Assembly (NCBI GenBank): GCA_016584305.1
Contig: JACEEZ010007144.1
Coordinates: forward strand, 7,705 to 71,704
DNA length: 64,000 nt
Reading direction: 5' to 3'
DNA from: Chionoecetes opilio
Lineage: Eukaryota > Arthropoda > Malacostraca > Decapoda > Majidae
The translations under genes were made by a program, and so were the position numbers. The notes beneath the pieces were generated by a model. It saw nothing but the letters and a program-made list of their open reading frames with translations. It was not told the origin of the DNA and did no database searches. This document shows, in pieces, positions 20,494 through 32,815 of the stretch (its first letter is position 1; every line of letters begins with the position of its first letter).

Positions 20494-22682
20494 CAGACCA
20501 TGACCTCATCAGTATTAAAGTAAATATTAGTAAGCCTAAGCGAAAGCCAGAGATAAAACTTTTCGTCATTGGGAATAGTAGATTATCTGTGTGACTATTA
20601 TGGAACAGTCTCAAAACCTTAATCAAATAATGACACCGAAAGATAAGTAAAAATCAATTGNGACCACTAATAGACAAGACATACACTGTTCCCTTTCTTT
20701 CAGCCAATCTAAGAAGGAAAAAGGCTGAATTTATACTTTTCGTTATCTATGCCTTAATCTTTGTTTTGACAAGCTGGAAGAATTATCGGTTTTACAAGAA
20801 TTCTGGCGTACATTTTCTCGCTCTCTCTCTCACTAATAAATCAATCTAGCTAACTTATTTCTATCCTTATTCAGACTAAAACACCTATTACAAATTCATC
20901 TAGTATATGGAATCTTATTAAAGAATTAGTCCCTACAAAGAAGTGTGGCTCTGAATCATTTGAATTCGAAAATGTAAGTGAGAAGGCCGAATGTTTTAAT
21001 AATTTCTTTGCAAATGTAGGAAAGACAACTTATGATCAAACACAACAGACTTTACAGAAAAATCACTTATCTTCGTTGGACCTCTTGATTACAGAGTGTA
21101 ATAGAGGGAGTGAAACATTGAATTTTAGACCTAAACCCGTGGACACTAATACTGTGATATTAACAATAAAAAGGGTGAAAGATACTCGTTCTGTGGGCTC
21201 AGATGGGATATCACTTAAGTTCATCAGGAAGCCTTATGTATTATTGGCTTTTACCTAAGTTGCCTAATCAATACTTCTATCGTTACCGGTGTATTTCCCC
21301 TGGCCTGGAAACATGCACATGGCATTCCTTTGTTTAAGAAAGGCGATTTCAACAATGTGACTAACTATCGCCCAATTTCTCTTTTACCAGTACTCTCTAA
21401 GATTTTAGAAAAAATTGTATCTAGTCAGCTTTCAAACTTCTTAGAAGATAACAAGTATCTCTCTAACTGCCAGCATGGTTTTAGACCTAAGCTTTCTACC
21501 GAGTCTGCTCTAACTGTGATAACTGATAATATATATAACAATATGGATAATAAGAAAATATCATTGTTAACATTATGTGATTTATCAAAAGCATTTGACA
21601 ATGTCAGCCACAGTATTCTCCTAAGAAAATGTTCTAACCTTAACATTGACTCCTTCTGGCTTAACAGCTATCTTTGTAACAGAAGTCAGTCTGTCAAGTT
21701 ACAAAAAGTAATATCAAAAAAAGAAAATGTCAGCTATGGCGTCCCTCAAGGCTCCATCCTGGGACCAGTATTATTCACTATTTATATCAATGACATGGCT
21801 CAACACTTCAATGACGGTACACTAGTCCAGTACGCTGACGACACACAGTTTCTTCACAGTGGATCTCTCGAAAACTTAGCCACCGTCATTAAAGAAACGG
21901 AAGCCACCCTTACTAAGGCAAAATAATATTTTCTTAGTAATGGCCTGATGATCAATGCCAGCAAAACACAATGTATATTCATTGGTAGCAGACAGTTACT
22001 GTCACATGTAGTACCTGAGAATACTAGGATTAACTTTGACCACACCAGCGTCCGTCCCAGCACGCAGGTCAAAAATGTAGGTTTATACATGGATCGCTAT
22101 TTACTATTTGACACGCATATTAACGAGTTAAATAAAAAGGTCATTGGGATGTTAATGTATATATGCCGCATAAGTAAACATTTTGATAAATCTAGCAGGA
22201 CAATTGTTGTCCAGTCACTTGTAGTGAGTCTTAGTAACTACTGCATACACATTTGGGGTACCACCAACACTACTCTTTGACAGAAAGTACAAACACTACA
22301 ACATTTTGCTGCCAGAGTTTGGATAGGTGGTATAAGAAAATATGACCAGATCTCCCCTGCCTTCAAAGAACTAGGAGGGCTCAGAATTAAACAAAAAATA
22401 TTTTTTGCTGTTAACATTGCCATGTATAAATCTCTGAACGGCATGTATCCCGACTGTCTGCACTCATTCCCAACAGTCCACAGCACAACAAATAGCATGA
22501 CGAGACAACAAAGTAACCTTGTTATTCCTAGAGTTAACACAATCACCGCTGATAACAGTTTTACAGTAAATGGACCAAAAAAATGGAACTCCCTACCAGC
22601 CAACGTCACGAAGGCAAATACACTTTCTGTATTTAAATCTAGACTAGTCAACTATATTTTGCAAGACCAAAATGATTTTTAG
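20494..22682 (+). pseudogene. LINE reverse transcriptase, broken
   Basis: RT blocks appear in order: RSVGSDGISLKFI (21180), FKKGDFNNVTNYRPISLLP (21333), LCDLSKAFDNVSHSILL (21570), YGVPQGSILGPVLFTIYIND (21735) and VQYADDTQFLHSG (21828). The stop TAA at 21924 breaks the frame, which resumes at NGLMINASKTQCIFIGS. The C-terminal region ends NSLPANVTKANTLSVFKSRL at 22682. Frameshifts and an N at 20661 affect 20560-21070. The YADD catalytic motif is intact. Confidence 0.8.
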
Positions 22683-23143
22683 TAGAGTAGTTTTTAGCAG
22701 ATTCTACATATTATCTTTTATTGTAAGTCTAGATTTTACTGCAATTTTACTTGTCTTACGGAGTTTTTTAGCAGATTTTAGATTTTACTTTTTATTGTAA
22801 TTTTATGTTTTACTAGAATTCTGCTTGTCTTACTATAATGTTTAGCAAATAATACATATTTCTATTTAGTGTAATCTTATGTTTTACTGGAATTCTGCCT
22901 GTTTGACTGGAATTTTATTTATTTTACTCATATTGACAATGCTGTACCTGGAATTTGGTGTGGATATATATGTTGTACACTCGTATGGTCAGCTACAGGG
23001 ACTCACTCACTCATAGTTTTTGCCTATATTTTAGCATGTAAAATAAGCTTGACATGTAGACAAGTCTACCAATTATTATACGTATTTTGCTGTAATAACC
23101 ACTGCCCTGTGGAAAATAAATGAATTTGAAATGAACTTGAATT
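22683..23143 (+). other. LINE 3' UTR and tail
   Basis: An A+T-rich segment with three diverged copies of a unit around TTTACTNNAATTCTGCTTGTC at 22735-22920. It closes with AATAAATGAATTTGAAATGA-type tail repeats before the CT microsatellite. Confidence 0.6.
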
Positions 23144-23290
<147 letters not shown>

Positions 23291-23690
23291 TGATAAGTTG
23301 GACTAACAATAACAACAATAACAACAAATAAACAATAACAGCATTGAATAGTGAGTATAGTACAGTAGTAATGGTCTATAGTGGTAGCTGACGCTCCAGC
23401 ACGCGTTCAATGCCCGCTCAGGACTTTCCTGACATAAGCCGCAGTCTGCCCCTGTTGTGGTGTGTGTGTTGAGTTCCACTTTACCAAAGATCGGCTCTGA
23501 GCTCTAGATCTTCCGGGTACACCGAGGATGCTCCGTGCGTGATAAAGCCGGTAATAAACACGCCTCAGCGCAAGAGTAACACGTCCTCACATGGCACGGG
23601 GCACGCGTGACTCACCATGTTAACTTAGCCGCCTCCCACTGAGCCAATCACGGCTTGTTTACAACATCGCCCACCGTTCCCCCCGCAAGC
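23291..23690. other. No recognised gene
   Basis: CpG-containing single-copy-looking sequence; it could be a promoter region for the small frame that follows, but no promoter element is convincing. Confidence 0.3.
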
Positions 23691-23843
23691 ATGGCGGCCG
23701 CGCCTGCAACGTCATCGGATGGACGCCACGCCAGCTGCTCAGACAGAGAAAAGAAGAAAAGAAAAGAGAGGGAGGAGAAGAAAAAAGAAGAAGAAAGAAA
23801 ATATAAATCCTGCAACGCATCCACAGCGGGTGCGAGTATATAA
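23691..23843 (+). CDS. Possible short N-terminal exon, unrecognised
   Basis: An ATG in a good context (GCAAGCATGGCGG) opens MAAAPATSSDG and runs into a Lys/Glu/Arg-rich stretch (EKKKRKEREEKKKEEE) before reaching a TA microsatellite. The Ala-rich start in CpG-rich DNA looks like the beginning of a gene, but the charged part may only be purine-rich repeat. No splice donor was identified. Confidence 0.2.
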   Translation: MAAAPATSSDGRHASCSDREKKKRKEREEKKKEEERKYKSCNASTAGASI

Positions 23844-24180
23844 ATTTTATATATATATAATAAATATATCTATATATATTATATATATATTATCATATAT
23901 ATATATTATTATATATATATATTATTAATATTATAGTAATATATTTGTATGTATTATATATGTATATATATATATATAATAGTATATATAATATTATATA
24001 TATGTTATATATATAATATATATATATATTATATTATATATATATCTATCTTATTCGTGTCTGTGTGTGTGTATGTGTCTGTGTGCTGGTGCCTGTGTGT
24101 GTGTGGTGTGTGTGTGGTGTGTAAGTAAGTAAGTAAGAAGTAAGTAAGTAAATATTTATTGCTATATAAATATACAAAAG
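23838..24180 (+). repeat. (TA)n, (TG)n and (TAAG)n microsatellites
   Basis: The TA-rich run with interruptions covers 23838-24045, TG repeats 24057-24122, and TAAG tetramers 24122-24152. The TAAG block may be the 3' tail of the minus-strand LINE fragment that follows. Confidence 0.85.
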
Positions 24181-25805
24181 CACAGAATTTAATAATAGCA
24201 TATAGCAAGTGTCTGTCGAGCCGAAGCTCCCTGACAGGCAGATATCATTTAATATAGGTGCATTCAGACATGCCTAAACCCTAGCCTATAGCAACATTAT
24301 CCCTGACAGTACTATGTTATGAATAGTAGTAAAAAATAAAAATAGTGTGTGAATTATGTGTTATTACATAACTTATACAAATGCAATAATAATAATAAAT
24401 AAAATAATAAAAAATAAATAAATAAAATAAAGTCGTTAGTTTTGCAATGGTTATACAATACATACATGTCGAAATATCTCTGCTAAGAATTCTGAAGTAT
24501 GAAATTTTATTTCCCTTTGAATGCTAAATAGTTGTTTGTTTAATGAAGCTTTAATATTAAGTGGTAAGCTGTTGAATAACTTGGGGCCTGAACATAAAAT
24601 ACTGTTTTTATATAAAGCTGTTCTGAACTGTGGACAAATCAAATCTACATTATTGCTTCTAGTCTGATGAAGAAAGAATACATGTGACAACTTTCTTCTG
24701 AGCTATTTTTACCTTATATAAGAATGTTGGCCATGTGCTGGCCCAGATGGCCACACAGTATTTAATGAGGGTAACACAAGTATAGTAAATACTAAGTAAT
24801 GCATCTACAGTAACATTGTAACGTATCTTGTAAATTATTCACAAATTTTTGAGACTTTAAATACAAACCTTTTATGTGCAATTTCTAGTTCAGATTTTCA
24901 TCTATGCAAACAACTAGGAATTTTGTGTGATTTACTCGATTTAATGTATTCGCCTTCTAACTGTAATGGAGGAAGAATATTTTTAGGATCTATTCTGAAA
25001 AAATATAAATTAGTTTTAGGAAACATTAAGTTTTAATTTATTACATTTTATCCTTGAGAACTAAATTCATTCTGTGTTTATGTTTAAATGTAGGAATTGA
25101 TGTCTTTTCAGCTATAAGAGGTTAGTATCGTCGGCATATATAATATATTGAAATTAAAGTAGCATTAATTATATCATTTATAATATGAGAAAAAGAATTG
25201 TCTATGATTGAGCCTTGTGGTACACCTCTGGATATAATATAACATTGTGATGTATCATTATTACAAAAAACAGATTGTTGATCTGTTACAGAGGTAACTG
25301 GAAAAAGTTGTAACGGTACACACCCTTATCCCGACATGTTTTTAATTGATCTAACAAAATACAATGATTTAATGAGTCAAATGCTTTGGTAAATCAATGA
25401 AATCCAACCACATAAAGCTTCATCTCAAAAAGGTATACACATTATTCACAAAGTTTAATACAGCAGTTTCTGTTGAGTGATTTGCTCTAAAGCCGTGTTG
25501 ATATTTAGTTAATAGGTTATTTTTTCAAGGTAGTTAAGTTAAACGTGACGCAATAATTTTTTCATATACTTTATGAAGAGGTAAGATTGAAATTGGCCTG
25601 TAATTGTTGATGTCGCAGTATTACACACTTGAATATAGGAATAGATTTGGCTTTTTTTTAAATGATCAGGAAATATGCCTCTTTTTTAATGTTAATTAAT
25701 AATAAAGTTAATGGGATGGCCAATGATTAAACATGAATGTTTCCGTATCTTTAGGAGAAACTTCATCATATCTGGACAATTAGATTTTAGGGCCTTTAAA
25801 TTATT
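24153..25805 (-). pseudogene. LINE fragment, RT and C-terminal part
   Basis: On the minus strand, from high to low coordinates, there are a FIDL-x-KHLTH-like block (about 25405-25375), GVPQGSI (about 25230-25205), IYADDTN (about 25150-25125), and the C-terminal LFNSLPLNIKASLNKQLF (24690-24500). Frames change often. The copy is cut on its 5' side at the TAG array near 25805. It belongs to the Jockey/CR1 group. Confidence 0.7.
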
Positions 25806-25811
25806 GATTCT

Positions 25812-25836
25812 TATAGTATAGTAGTAAGTAGTAGTA

Positions 25837-25867
<31 letters not shown>

Positions 25868-25919
25868 TAGTAGTATTATTACTAGTATGTAGAGTAGTAG
25901 ATAGTTGTATAGTAGTAGC

Positions 25920-25965
<46 letters not shown>

Positions 25966-26152
25966 TGTAGTAGTAGTAGTAGTAGTATTGCTAGTAGTAG
26001 CAGTAGTAGTAGTAGTAGTAGTCGAAGTGGTTGTAGTAGTAGTAGTAGCAGTAGTAGTAGTAGTTGTAGTAGTAGTAGTAGTAGTTGTAGTAGTAGTAGT
26101 AGTTAGTAGTAGTAGTAGTAGTAGTCGAAGTGGTAGTGGTAGTAGTAGCAGC

Positions 26153-26196
<44 letters not shown>

Positions 26197-26325
26197 CAGT
26201 AGTAGTAGTAGTAGTAGTCGAAGTGGTAGTAGTAGTTGTAGTAGTAGTAGTAGTAGTAGTAGTAGTTGTAGTAGTAGTAGTAGTCAGTAGTAGTAGTAGT
26301 AGTAGTAGTAGTCGAAGTGGTAGTG

Positions 26326-26366
<41 letters not shown>

Positions 26367-26513
26367 TGTAGTAGTAGTAGTAGCAGTAGTAGTAGTAGTC
26401 GAAGTGGTAGTGGTAGTAGTAGTAGTAGTAGTAATATAGTAGTAGTACGTATAGTAGTAGTAGTTGTAGTAGTAGTAGTAGCAATAGTAGTAGTAGTAGT
26501 AGTAGTCGAAGTG

Positions 26514-26552
<39 letters not shown>

Positions 26553-26582
26553 TATAGTAGTAGTACGTATAGTAGTAGTAGG
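25812..26582 (+). repeat. (TAG)n array with higher-order motif
   Basis: A compound TAG/GTA array. A CGAAGTGGTAG-type insert recurs near 26022, 26124, 26218, 26312, 26398 and 26504, giving a higher-order period of roughly 85-105 bp. Poly-Ser/Val/Thr frames are spurious. Confidence 0.9.
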
Positions 26583-27142
26583 CAGTGGTGGGCGCCGTTA
26601 ATCAAAAAGTTTACTTCGTTAACCGTTAATCCGTTATCCAAGAAATTTACTTCGATAACCGTTAATCAGTTAATTCTTTAAAAATGCTACGGAAGTTATC
26701 GATAAACCGTTAACGTTAATTTTTATTCTAGAAAGAAAAAAAATCAGTTTTTGCTCTAAAACCACCTAAAAACACCTTTGTAAAGTGCCAAAACTATAAA
26801 ATCACCCTTTACGGGGTTTTTTAAGGGCTTTAGAATCCAAAAACTATAGGTTTTTTTGCTTTAGAGTTAAAAAAAAAAAGAAAAAAAAAAAAGGCAGATT
26901 TTATAGTTTTAACTTTTAAAAAAACCTAAAAAAGGCTGATTTCATAGTTTTGGCCCAGCATAGTTTACCGGTTTTTATGAAATTTTTGGGTTAGCGGACT
27001 TGAGTTAACGGAAGTTAAATGTAACGGAAGTTAATTATTCCGATAATGATTTCCAAAGTTAACTTAAAAGTTGAATCGTTAACGAAAATGTTAACTTCGT
27101 TAATTAACGATTAACGGATTAACGGTTTGGTGCCCACCTTTG
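26583..27142. mobile_element. hAT-like MITE inside the TAG array
   Basis: The TIRs are CAGTGGTGGGCGCC and, read inward on the right, CAAAGGTGGGCACC, followed by shared GTTAATCCGTTAATC-like motifs. CAG-type ends and the GGTGGGC sequence are common in hAT elements. The interior is A+T-rich with many GTTAACG-like words and no ORF. Because it sits in a TAG array, the TSD (GTAGTAGG versus AGTAGTAG) is ambiguous. Confidence 0.65.
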
Positions 27143-27165
27143 AGTAGTAGTAGTAGTAGTAGTAG

Positions 27166-27206
<41 letters not shown>

Positions 27207-27207
27207 T
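27143..27207 (+). repeat. (TAG)n then (CAT)n
   Basis: The TAG remainder continues to about 27167 and CAT trimers to 27207. The CAT block is the 3' tail (ATG repeats on the minus strand) of the LINE fragment that follows. Confidence 0.85.
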
Positions 27208-28425
27208 TTATTGCATAACATACAAGGAGTTGTATATTACATATCACAAAAAAAAAATTATCATGAATTTAAATGAAGTGGAACTCCTCTCATAGTTTCA
27301 TGGTTCTGAACCCAAGTAATTCTTGCTAAAATTACATCCATACTATTATCTAAAAAAGTTATTTTATAAAATCGGAATAAAAAACTTAAAAAAGATTTAA
27401 AAGACATACCCTCAAAAAACAAAGGTTTGTTCAAAATATATACAGAATAATTTTTCTTGCTTAAAGATCTAAAATACCTAGCTTGAACTGTTGTTACATG
27501 ATGTTTTAATAAAAGCATGTTACCCTCTTTGACAATACTGTGATTACTGGTTAAAAATGGACATCCTAAAATTTTCTTAAGTGCATTTGCATAAGCTATC
27601 TCAAATGTTTTAAATATATAACTGGAGTTAATCTTACATAAATTCCACATTTGAAGACCATAGATAAGAATACTGTATGACTTGAATAGAAAAAGTAATG
27701 CTTGTGAATTGATTCCTTTAAACTTACGCAAGACAGTGTTAAATTTACTGTAAAAACTTTGAAGCCTTTCCTCTACATCTATTTTATCACAAAAATTGAA
27801 TGACATATAATGTCCTAAATACTTGTAATTTTCCACGATTTTATAGTGACTTCTATATCCCTTCATCTTACATTTCTTCTTATTGACATCATGAAAGACC
27901 ATACATTTAGATTTTGAATGATTTACCTTTAGTTTCAAACTTTTAATTTTACTTTCAAATACATCTAATAATGTTTCTAAGTTATTATGAGAGTCAGCAA
28001 GTAAAACTATGTCATCAGCATACGCTATAATATTCATTCTAAATGATCCATATTTACATCAAGGTTGGATATGTCCCTGAGAAGATCATCAATATATAAT
28101 TTAAATAGTAATGGCGACAAAATTCCTCCTTGTCTTACACCAGTATCGATTTCTGTATAAGATCCTTGAAGACCATTCCATATAATTCTAGCACTCTGAT
28201 TTCTCAAATAATTCATTAAAAATAAAACAATGTCAGGAGAAATGTTCCTATCTAATAACATATTACCTAAAATAAAATGATTTACCTTATCAAAAGCTTT
28301 GGACAAATCCATAAATGCTACAAATGCTTTATCATTATTTTTTGTATAAGAATGAACAGTTTCTTTTAGAAGGAAACAAGCATCATTGGTTGACAGGTTT
28401 GCACAAAAACCCAACTGTTTATGGC
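27208..28425 (-). pseudogene. LINE fragment with RT core, two overlapping frames
   Basis: The upstream frame (28414-28034) has AFVAFMDLSKAFDKVNHFIL, GVRQGGILSPLLFKLYIDDL; the downstream frame (28037-27261) starts at IIAYADDIVLLADSHNN and continues through KLKVNHSKSKCMVF, YKYLGHYMSF and a long C-terminal region ending ARITWVQNHETMRGVPLHL. The frames overlap by four bases, so one indel separates QGG and YADD blocks. It is an I/Jockey-like RT with a poly(ATG) tail; only the 3' half is present. Confidence 0.8.
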
Positions 28426-28429
28426 TAAA

Positions 28430-28449
28430 ATAGTAGTAGGATAAAATAA

Positions 28450-28527
<78 letters not shown>

Positions 28528-28566
28528 ATAGTAGTAGTAGTAGTAATAATATAGTAGTAGTACGTA

Positions 28567-28598
<32 letters not shown>

Positions 28599-28631
28599 AT
28601 ATAGTAGTAGTACGTATAGTAGTAGTACGTA

Positions 28632-28669
<38 letters not shown>

Positions 28670-28842
28670 ATAATATAGTAGTAGTACGTATAGTAGTAGT
28701 ACGTATAAGTAGTATAGAGTAGTAGTAGTAGTAGTGTAGTAGTAGTAGTGTAGTATAGTAATTATAGTTAGTAGTAACGTATAGTAGTAGTAGTAGTAGT
28801 AGTAGTATAGTAGTAGAGTTATAGTTATAGTAGTGAGTAGTA

Positions 28843-28880
<38 letters not shown>

Positions 28881-28964
28881 TAGTGTAGTAGTATAGGTAG
28901 TAGTAGTATAATAGTAGTAGTAGTGTAGTAGTAGTATTGTAGTAGTAGTATGTAGTATAGTAGT

Positions 28965-28995
<31 letters not shown>

Positions 28996-29202
28996 TAGTA
29001 GTAGTTCGTATAGTAGTAGTAGTTAGGTGATGTAAGTCAGTGAGTGTAGTAGATTAGTAGAGTAGTAATAGCGTAGTAGTAGTAGTAGATATAGTAGTAG
29101 TAGTAGTAGTAGTTTGTAGTATGTAGTAGTTAGTTAGTAGTAGTAGTAGTAGTAGTAGTTAGTATAGTAGTAGTAGTAGTATGTAGTAGTGTGTTAGTAG
29201 TT

Positions 29203-29245
<43 letters not shown>

Positions 29246-29332
29246 TTTAGTAGTAGTAGTAGTTAGTAGGTAGTAGTAGTAGTAGTAGTATGTAGTAGTA
29301 GTAGTTAGTAGTAGTAGTAGAAGTAGTAGTTT

Positions 29333-29366
<34 letters not shown>

Positions 29367-29565
29367 AAGTAGTAGTTGTAGTAGTAGTAGTAGTGTAAGT
29401 TGTAGTAGTAGTAGTAGTAGTAGTAGTGTAGTAGTAGTAGTAGTAGTAGCATAGAGTATGTGTAGATAGAGTAGTAGTTGTATGTATAGTAGTAGTAGTA
29501 GTAGTAAGGTATAGTGTGTAGTAGTAGTATAGTATAGTAGTAGTAGTCAGTAGTTGTTGTAGTAA

Positions 29566-29596
<31 letters not shown>

Positions 29597-29672
29597 TGTA
29601 GTAGTAGTAGTAGTAGTAGTAGTAGAAGTAGTAGTAGTAGTAGTACTAGTAGTAGTAGTAGTAGTAGTAGTA
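28430..29672 (+). repeat. Long degenerate (TAG)n array
   Basis: About 1.24 kb of TAG repeats with scattered single-base changes and GTACGTATAG interruptions. Frequent one-base indels between units may partly be sequencing error. Confidence 0.9.
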
Positions 29673-30320
29673 GTTCAGTTCAGTTCAGTACATTTTATTT
29701 CGTAAGAAACTTACATAGTACGTAGAATAGACGCACATGATATACAATAAGAAAAAATAAATGTTATTGTTATATACAAACAGCATACTTTGCACATACT
29801 TATATGATAAATCTTACAGGTATGTATTTTTATGTGTTTCACCTTAAGATATCAAATTAAAAATCTCATAAATGTACAAATAAAACAAAATGTATGAATA
29901 GGCTAACCATTAAAAGCAATTGATATAAATTAAAATTATCTATAAAATATATATATATACAAAACTAAAATCCGTAATACATTTGTAAACATAGGAAATA
30001 TAAAAAAGTTAACCCCTAATCTATGAAGGGATTAATATCCATAAAATAAACAGGGGCCTCGCCTCTCCTCATGTCGCTGTACCCAGACTATCCTGGCCTT
30101 AATAACATCCAGAGCCTCTTCAAATATATTGATATTGTAATACTGATCAAATAAATGTCTCACATAAGTCATAAAAAGACCTTTTGTATAAAAATATATA
30201 TTATATTTAATGATAGGATTGTTTGACCTTATCAGTCTTTTAAAGAATCTAACTTGTATAAGGGCTGTGAGATGCCTTAATAATAATTATTGCAGTTTTC
30301 AGCAGTGATGTGGCTGCTGG
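29673..30320 (-). pseudogene. 3' fragment of a LINE related to the 27-28 kb copy
   Basis: A CTGAA-type tail (seen as TTCAGTTCAG at 29674) is followed on the minus strand by an A+T-rich 3' region. At about 30190-30050 a coding piece reads EEALDVIKARIVWVQRHEE and RRGPCL, aligning with DVILARITWVQNHETMRGVP of the 27 kb copy. Confidence 0.7.
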
Positions 30321-30345
30321 ACTACTACTACTACTAATACTACTA

Positions 30346-30350
30346 CTGAT

Positions 30351-30382
<32 letters not shown>

Positions 30383-30460
30383 TGTTGTAGTTGTAGTAGT
30401 AGTAGTTGTTGTTGTAATAGTAGTAGTAGTAGTAGTAGTAGTATAGTAGTTGTTGTAGTT

Positions 30461-30528
<68 letters not shown>

Positions 30529-30529
30529 T

Positions 30530-30572
<43 letters not shown>

Positions 30573-30573
30573 C
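30346..30573 (+). repeat. (TAG)n array
   Basis: TAG repeats with GTTGTTGTAG interruptions. Confidence 0.9.
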
Positions 30574-30940
30574 TATATAGTTCCTGTTACTTAACACTAC
30601 CTACATCCACCTTTCATCCCCATCCATAAAGCTGTCCAGCCTCCTTTTAAAGCTCCCTATTGACTCCGCACTGACGCCTACCTGTCTACTGAGACCATGC
30701 CAATCCTTCACCACCCTATTTGTGAACCAGTTTATCTTTATTTACTTTTAAAATCTACGCTATTCCGGCTTGAATCCGTTACTTCTTGTTCTACCCTGAT
30801 TACTAGCCGTAAGAACTTTTCCTACATCGCCTATATTGTATCCCTTTATATCCACTTAAAAACTTCTATCAGATCGCCCCTTACTCTACGCCTTTCGAGT
30901 GAGTGTAAATTTAATAGCTTCAATCTCTAGGCCTTGCTAG
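30574..30940 (-). mobile_element. 3' fragment of the CR1-like LINE family
   Basis: The sequence aligns with 740-1085 of the first LINE (shared CACTACCTACATCCACCTTT and TTATCCACTTAAAAACTTC, with small changes). It is a 5'-truncated copy in the same orientation, abutting a TAG array. Confidence 0.8.
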
Positions 30941-31009
30941 ATTAATAGATATGATACCAGTAGCCTGCAGTCTTTTTTATGAGTCTATATAGTGCATGTA
31001 GGCTTTTGT

Positions 31010-31042
31010 TTTTATAGTGACGCCTGTGATTAGAGGCTCATA
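31010..31042 (-). mobile_element. SINE body fragment
   Basis: The block ATAGTGACGCCTGTGATTAG is shared with the SINE at 18014-18381 and, with one missing base, with the copy at 52278-52500. Confidence 0.6.
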
Positions 31043-31045
31043 TAT

Positions 31046-31073
31046 GCTACTACTACTACTGCTACTTCTTCTG

Positions 31074-31153
<80 letters not shown>

Positions 31154-31270
31154 GTACTACTACCATTTCTATCACTACTACTACTACCAATACCACTTTT
31201 ACTTCTACTACTACTGCTACTACTGCTACTACCGCTATTACTACTACTATTACTACTACTTCTACTACTA

Positions 31271-31302
<32 letters not shown>

Positions 31303-31322
31303 GCAGTACTGCTACTACTATA

Positions 31323-31368
<46 letters not shown>

Positions 31369-31405
31369 GCTACTGCTACTACCACTTCTACTACTACTAC
31401 CACTT

Positions 31406-31459
<54 letters not shown>

Positions 31460-31502
31460 GCTACTACTGCTACTACTACTACTACCACTTCTACTAGTAC
31501 TT

Positions 31503-31580
<78 letters not shown>

Positions 31581-31619
31581 GCTACTACTGCTACTACTAC
31601 CACTTCTACTAGTACTTCC

Positions 31620-31662
<43 letters not shown>

Positions 31663-31720
31663 ACTACTACTGCTACTACTACTACTACCACTTCTGCTAG
31701 TACTTCTACTACTATCATGT
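31046..31720 (+). repeat. (CTA)n array with higher-order motif
   Basis: A CTA array, complementary in orientation to the TAG arrays. ACCACTTCTACTAGTACTTC-type inserts recur near 31486, 31600 and 31688, the inverse counterpart of the GAAGTGGTAG inserts of the 26 kb array. Confidence 0.9.
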
Positions 31721-32284
31721 GCGTACGAAATATGGCGATCAAACGGTATGGCGTTNGCTAAATATTCCCCCCAAAAGAGTAAGCTAAAATCAGGTATTGC
31801 TAATATTAATACTTGATGCAGAAATAAGTTAGACAGATTAATAATTTGGGTGCTGTAATTCAAGAGTAAGAAAGGAACACTCGCGAGAATATTGCTCCTG
31901 ATAATACATGTCATCAATAGTCGCCCTTGTTTCTGCAACAAGGTACAGTATTGGTAACATTTTAGTCCTTTCACACCCTTATTAGTGTTTTGTTTTTCCT
32001 CCAGACATTCACAGATCCTTTCTGATACCTCTAAACCGTAAGTATTCAGTGGGGGGGAGATGCCCCCTTATCGTATAATATGGGTGATTTTAATTATTTT
32101 TTAGCATAGGTAGGTACTACCTATTTCTTGAAAAGATATATCAACGGTAAAAAATTCCGCAAACATTGCTCCTCATTGCACTGCCATAGTATTTGTAACC
32201 CACAACTGTAAACAAAAAAATATATATTTCCGACTAAGCCTCCTACCAAAATTTTACCATAAAGGGATACAGTTGTTGTTATAT
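31721..32284. other. Unrecognised; contains an undetermined base
   Basis: There is an N at 31756. A GTGGGGGGGAGATGCCCCC motif near 32049-32068 is a dispersed repeat also hinted at 7.5 and 47.6 kb. No gene was found. Confidence 0.35.
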
Positions 32285-32338
32285 TCATGGATGGAGAAAA
32301 AAGGTGGATGTAGTTAAGTAACAGGAACTACCACGTGG
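32285..32338 (+). mobile_element. Short 3'-terminal fragment of the CR1-like LINE
   Basis: AGGTGGATGTAG with ACAGGAACTACCACGTG matches, in plus orientation, the end of the family (complement of 738-790). Confidence 0.55.
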
Positions 32339-32815
32339 GTACCTGGAACTGTCGCCGCAACCGGCGAGTATTGCAGATCTGTGGACATTACAGGACCCAA
32401 TATATACATTTAATCAGTTTTTACCCGTGTTTCTGCATTCAGGGATGAAATACCAGCAATAGCCTGATCAGTTAGGTTAGGTTATACTTTCCACGCAGGC
32501 GAGAGTTCTCGGTTGATGTTTCGGCGAGAATTCCCATCGACGACAGTTCCATAATCCACGTGGGTACACAACACGGTTTATGGAACTGTCGCCGAAAGGA
32601 ACTCTCGCCGTAACGCCAACCGAGAACTCTCGCCGACATTGGAACACTCGCCGACGTGGACATTTTAGGCGACAGTTTCACTGGTAAAGACTCCCCCGCT
32701 CGTTCACTAACCTAACCTGGCCAACCTAACCACATAACCTAACAAGATCAAGAACTAGAACTGTCACCAGAAATAGGAACACTCGCCGACGTGCAAAATT
32801 GGAACGGATAATTTA
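32331..32815. mobile_element. Possible foldback element with CTCTCGCCG motifs
   Basis: The motif (A)ACTCTCGCCG / AACTGTCGCC and its complement (CGGCGAGA, GGCGACAGT) occur many times in both orientations. Short CCTAACC/GGTTAGG blocks lie at 32476-32488 and 32707-32735. The organisation recalls the foldback at 13.5 kb but the motif differs. Exact ends and TSD are not clear. Confidence 0.4.

Larger units (their letters stand above)
16155..23143 (+). mobile_element. Jockey/CR1-group LINE, interrupted by a DNA transposon
   Basis: The coding order is ORF1 (SGNH-like domain and CCHC knuckle), then endonuclease and RT, followed by a 3' UTR with repeated TTTTACT-rich segments and a tail of TGAATTTGAA units ending at about 23143. 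The 5' side begins abruptly behind a TC repeat, so it is probably 5'-truncated. A 2.3-kb Academ-like transposon (17889-20182) splits the endonuclease domain. Stops in the RT indicate an inactive copy. A CT/CA microsatellite follows the tail directly. Confidence 0.8.

Noticed and set aside
25988..26681. Long poly-Ser/Val/Thr/Leu reading frames
   Set aside because: They are translations of TAG/CTA microsatellites on either strand; the same holds for frames at 29.2, 30.4 and 31.1-31.6 kb.
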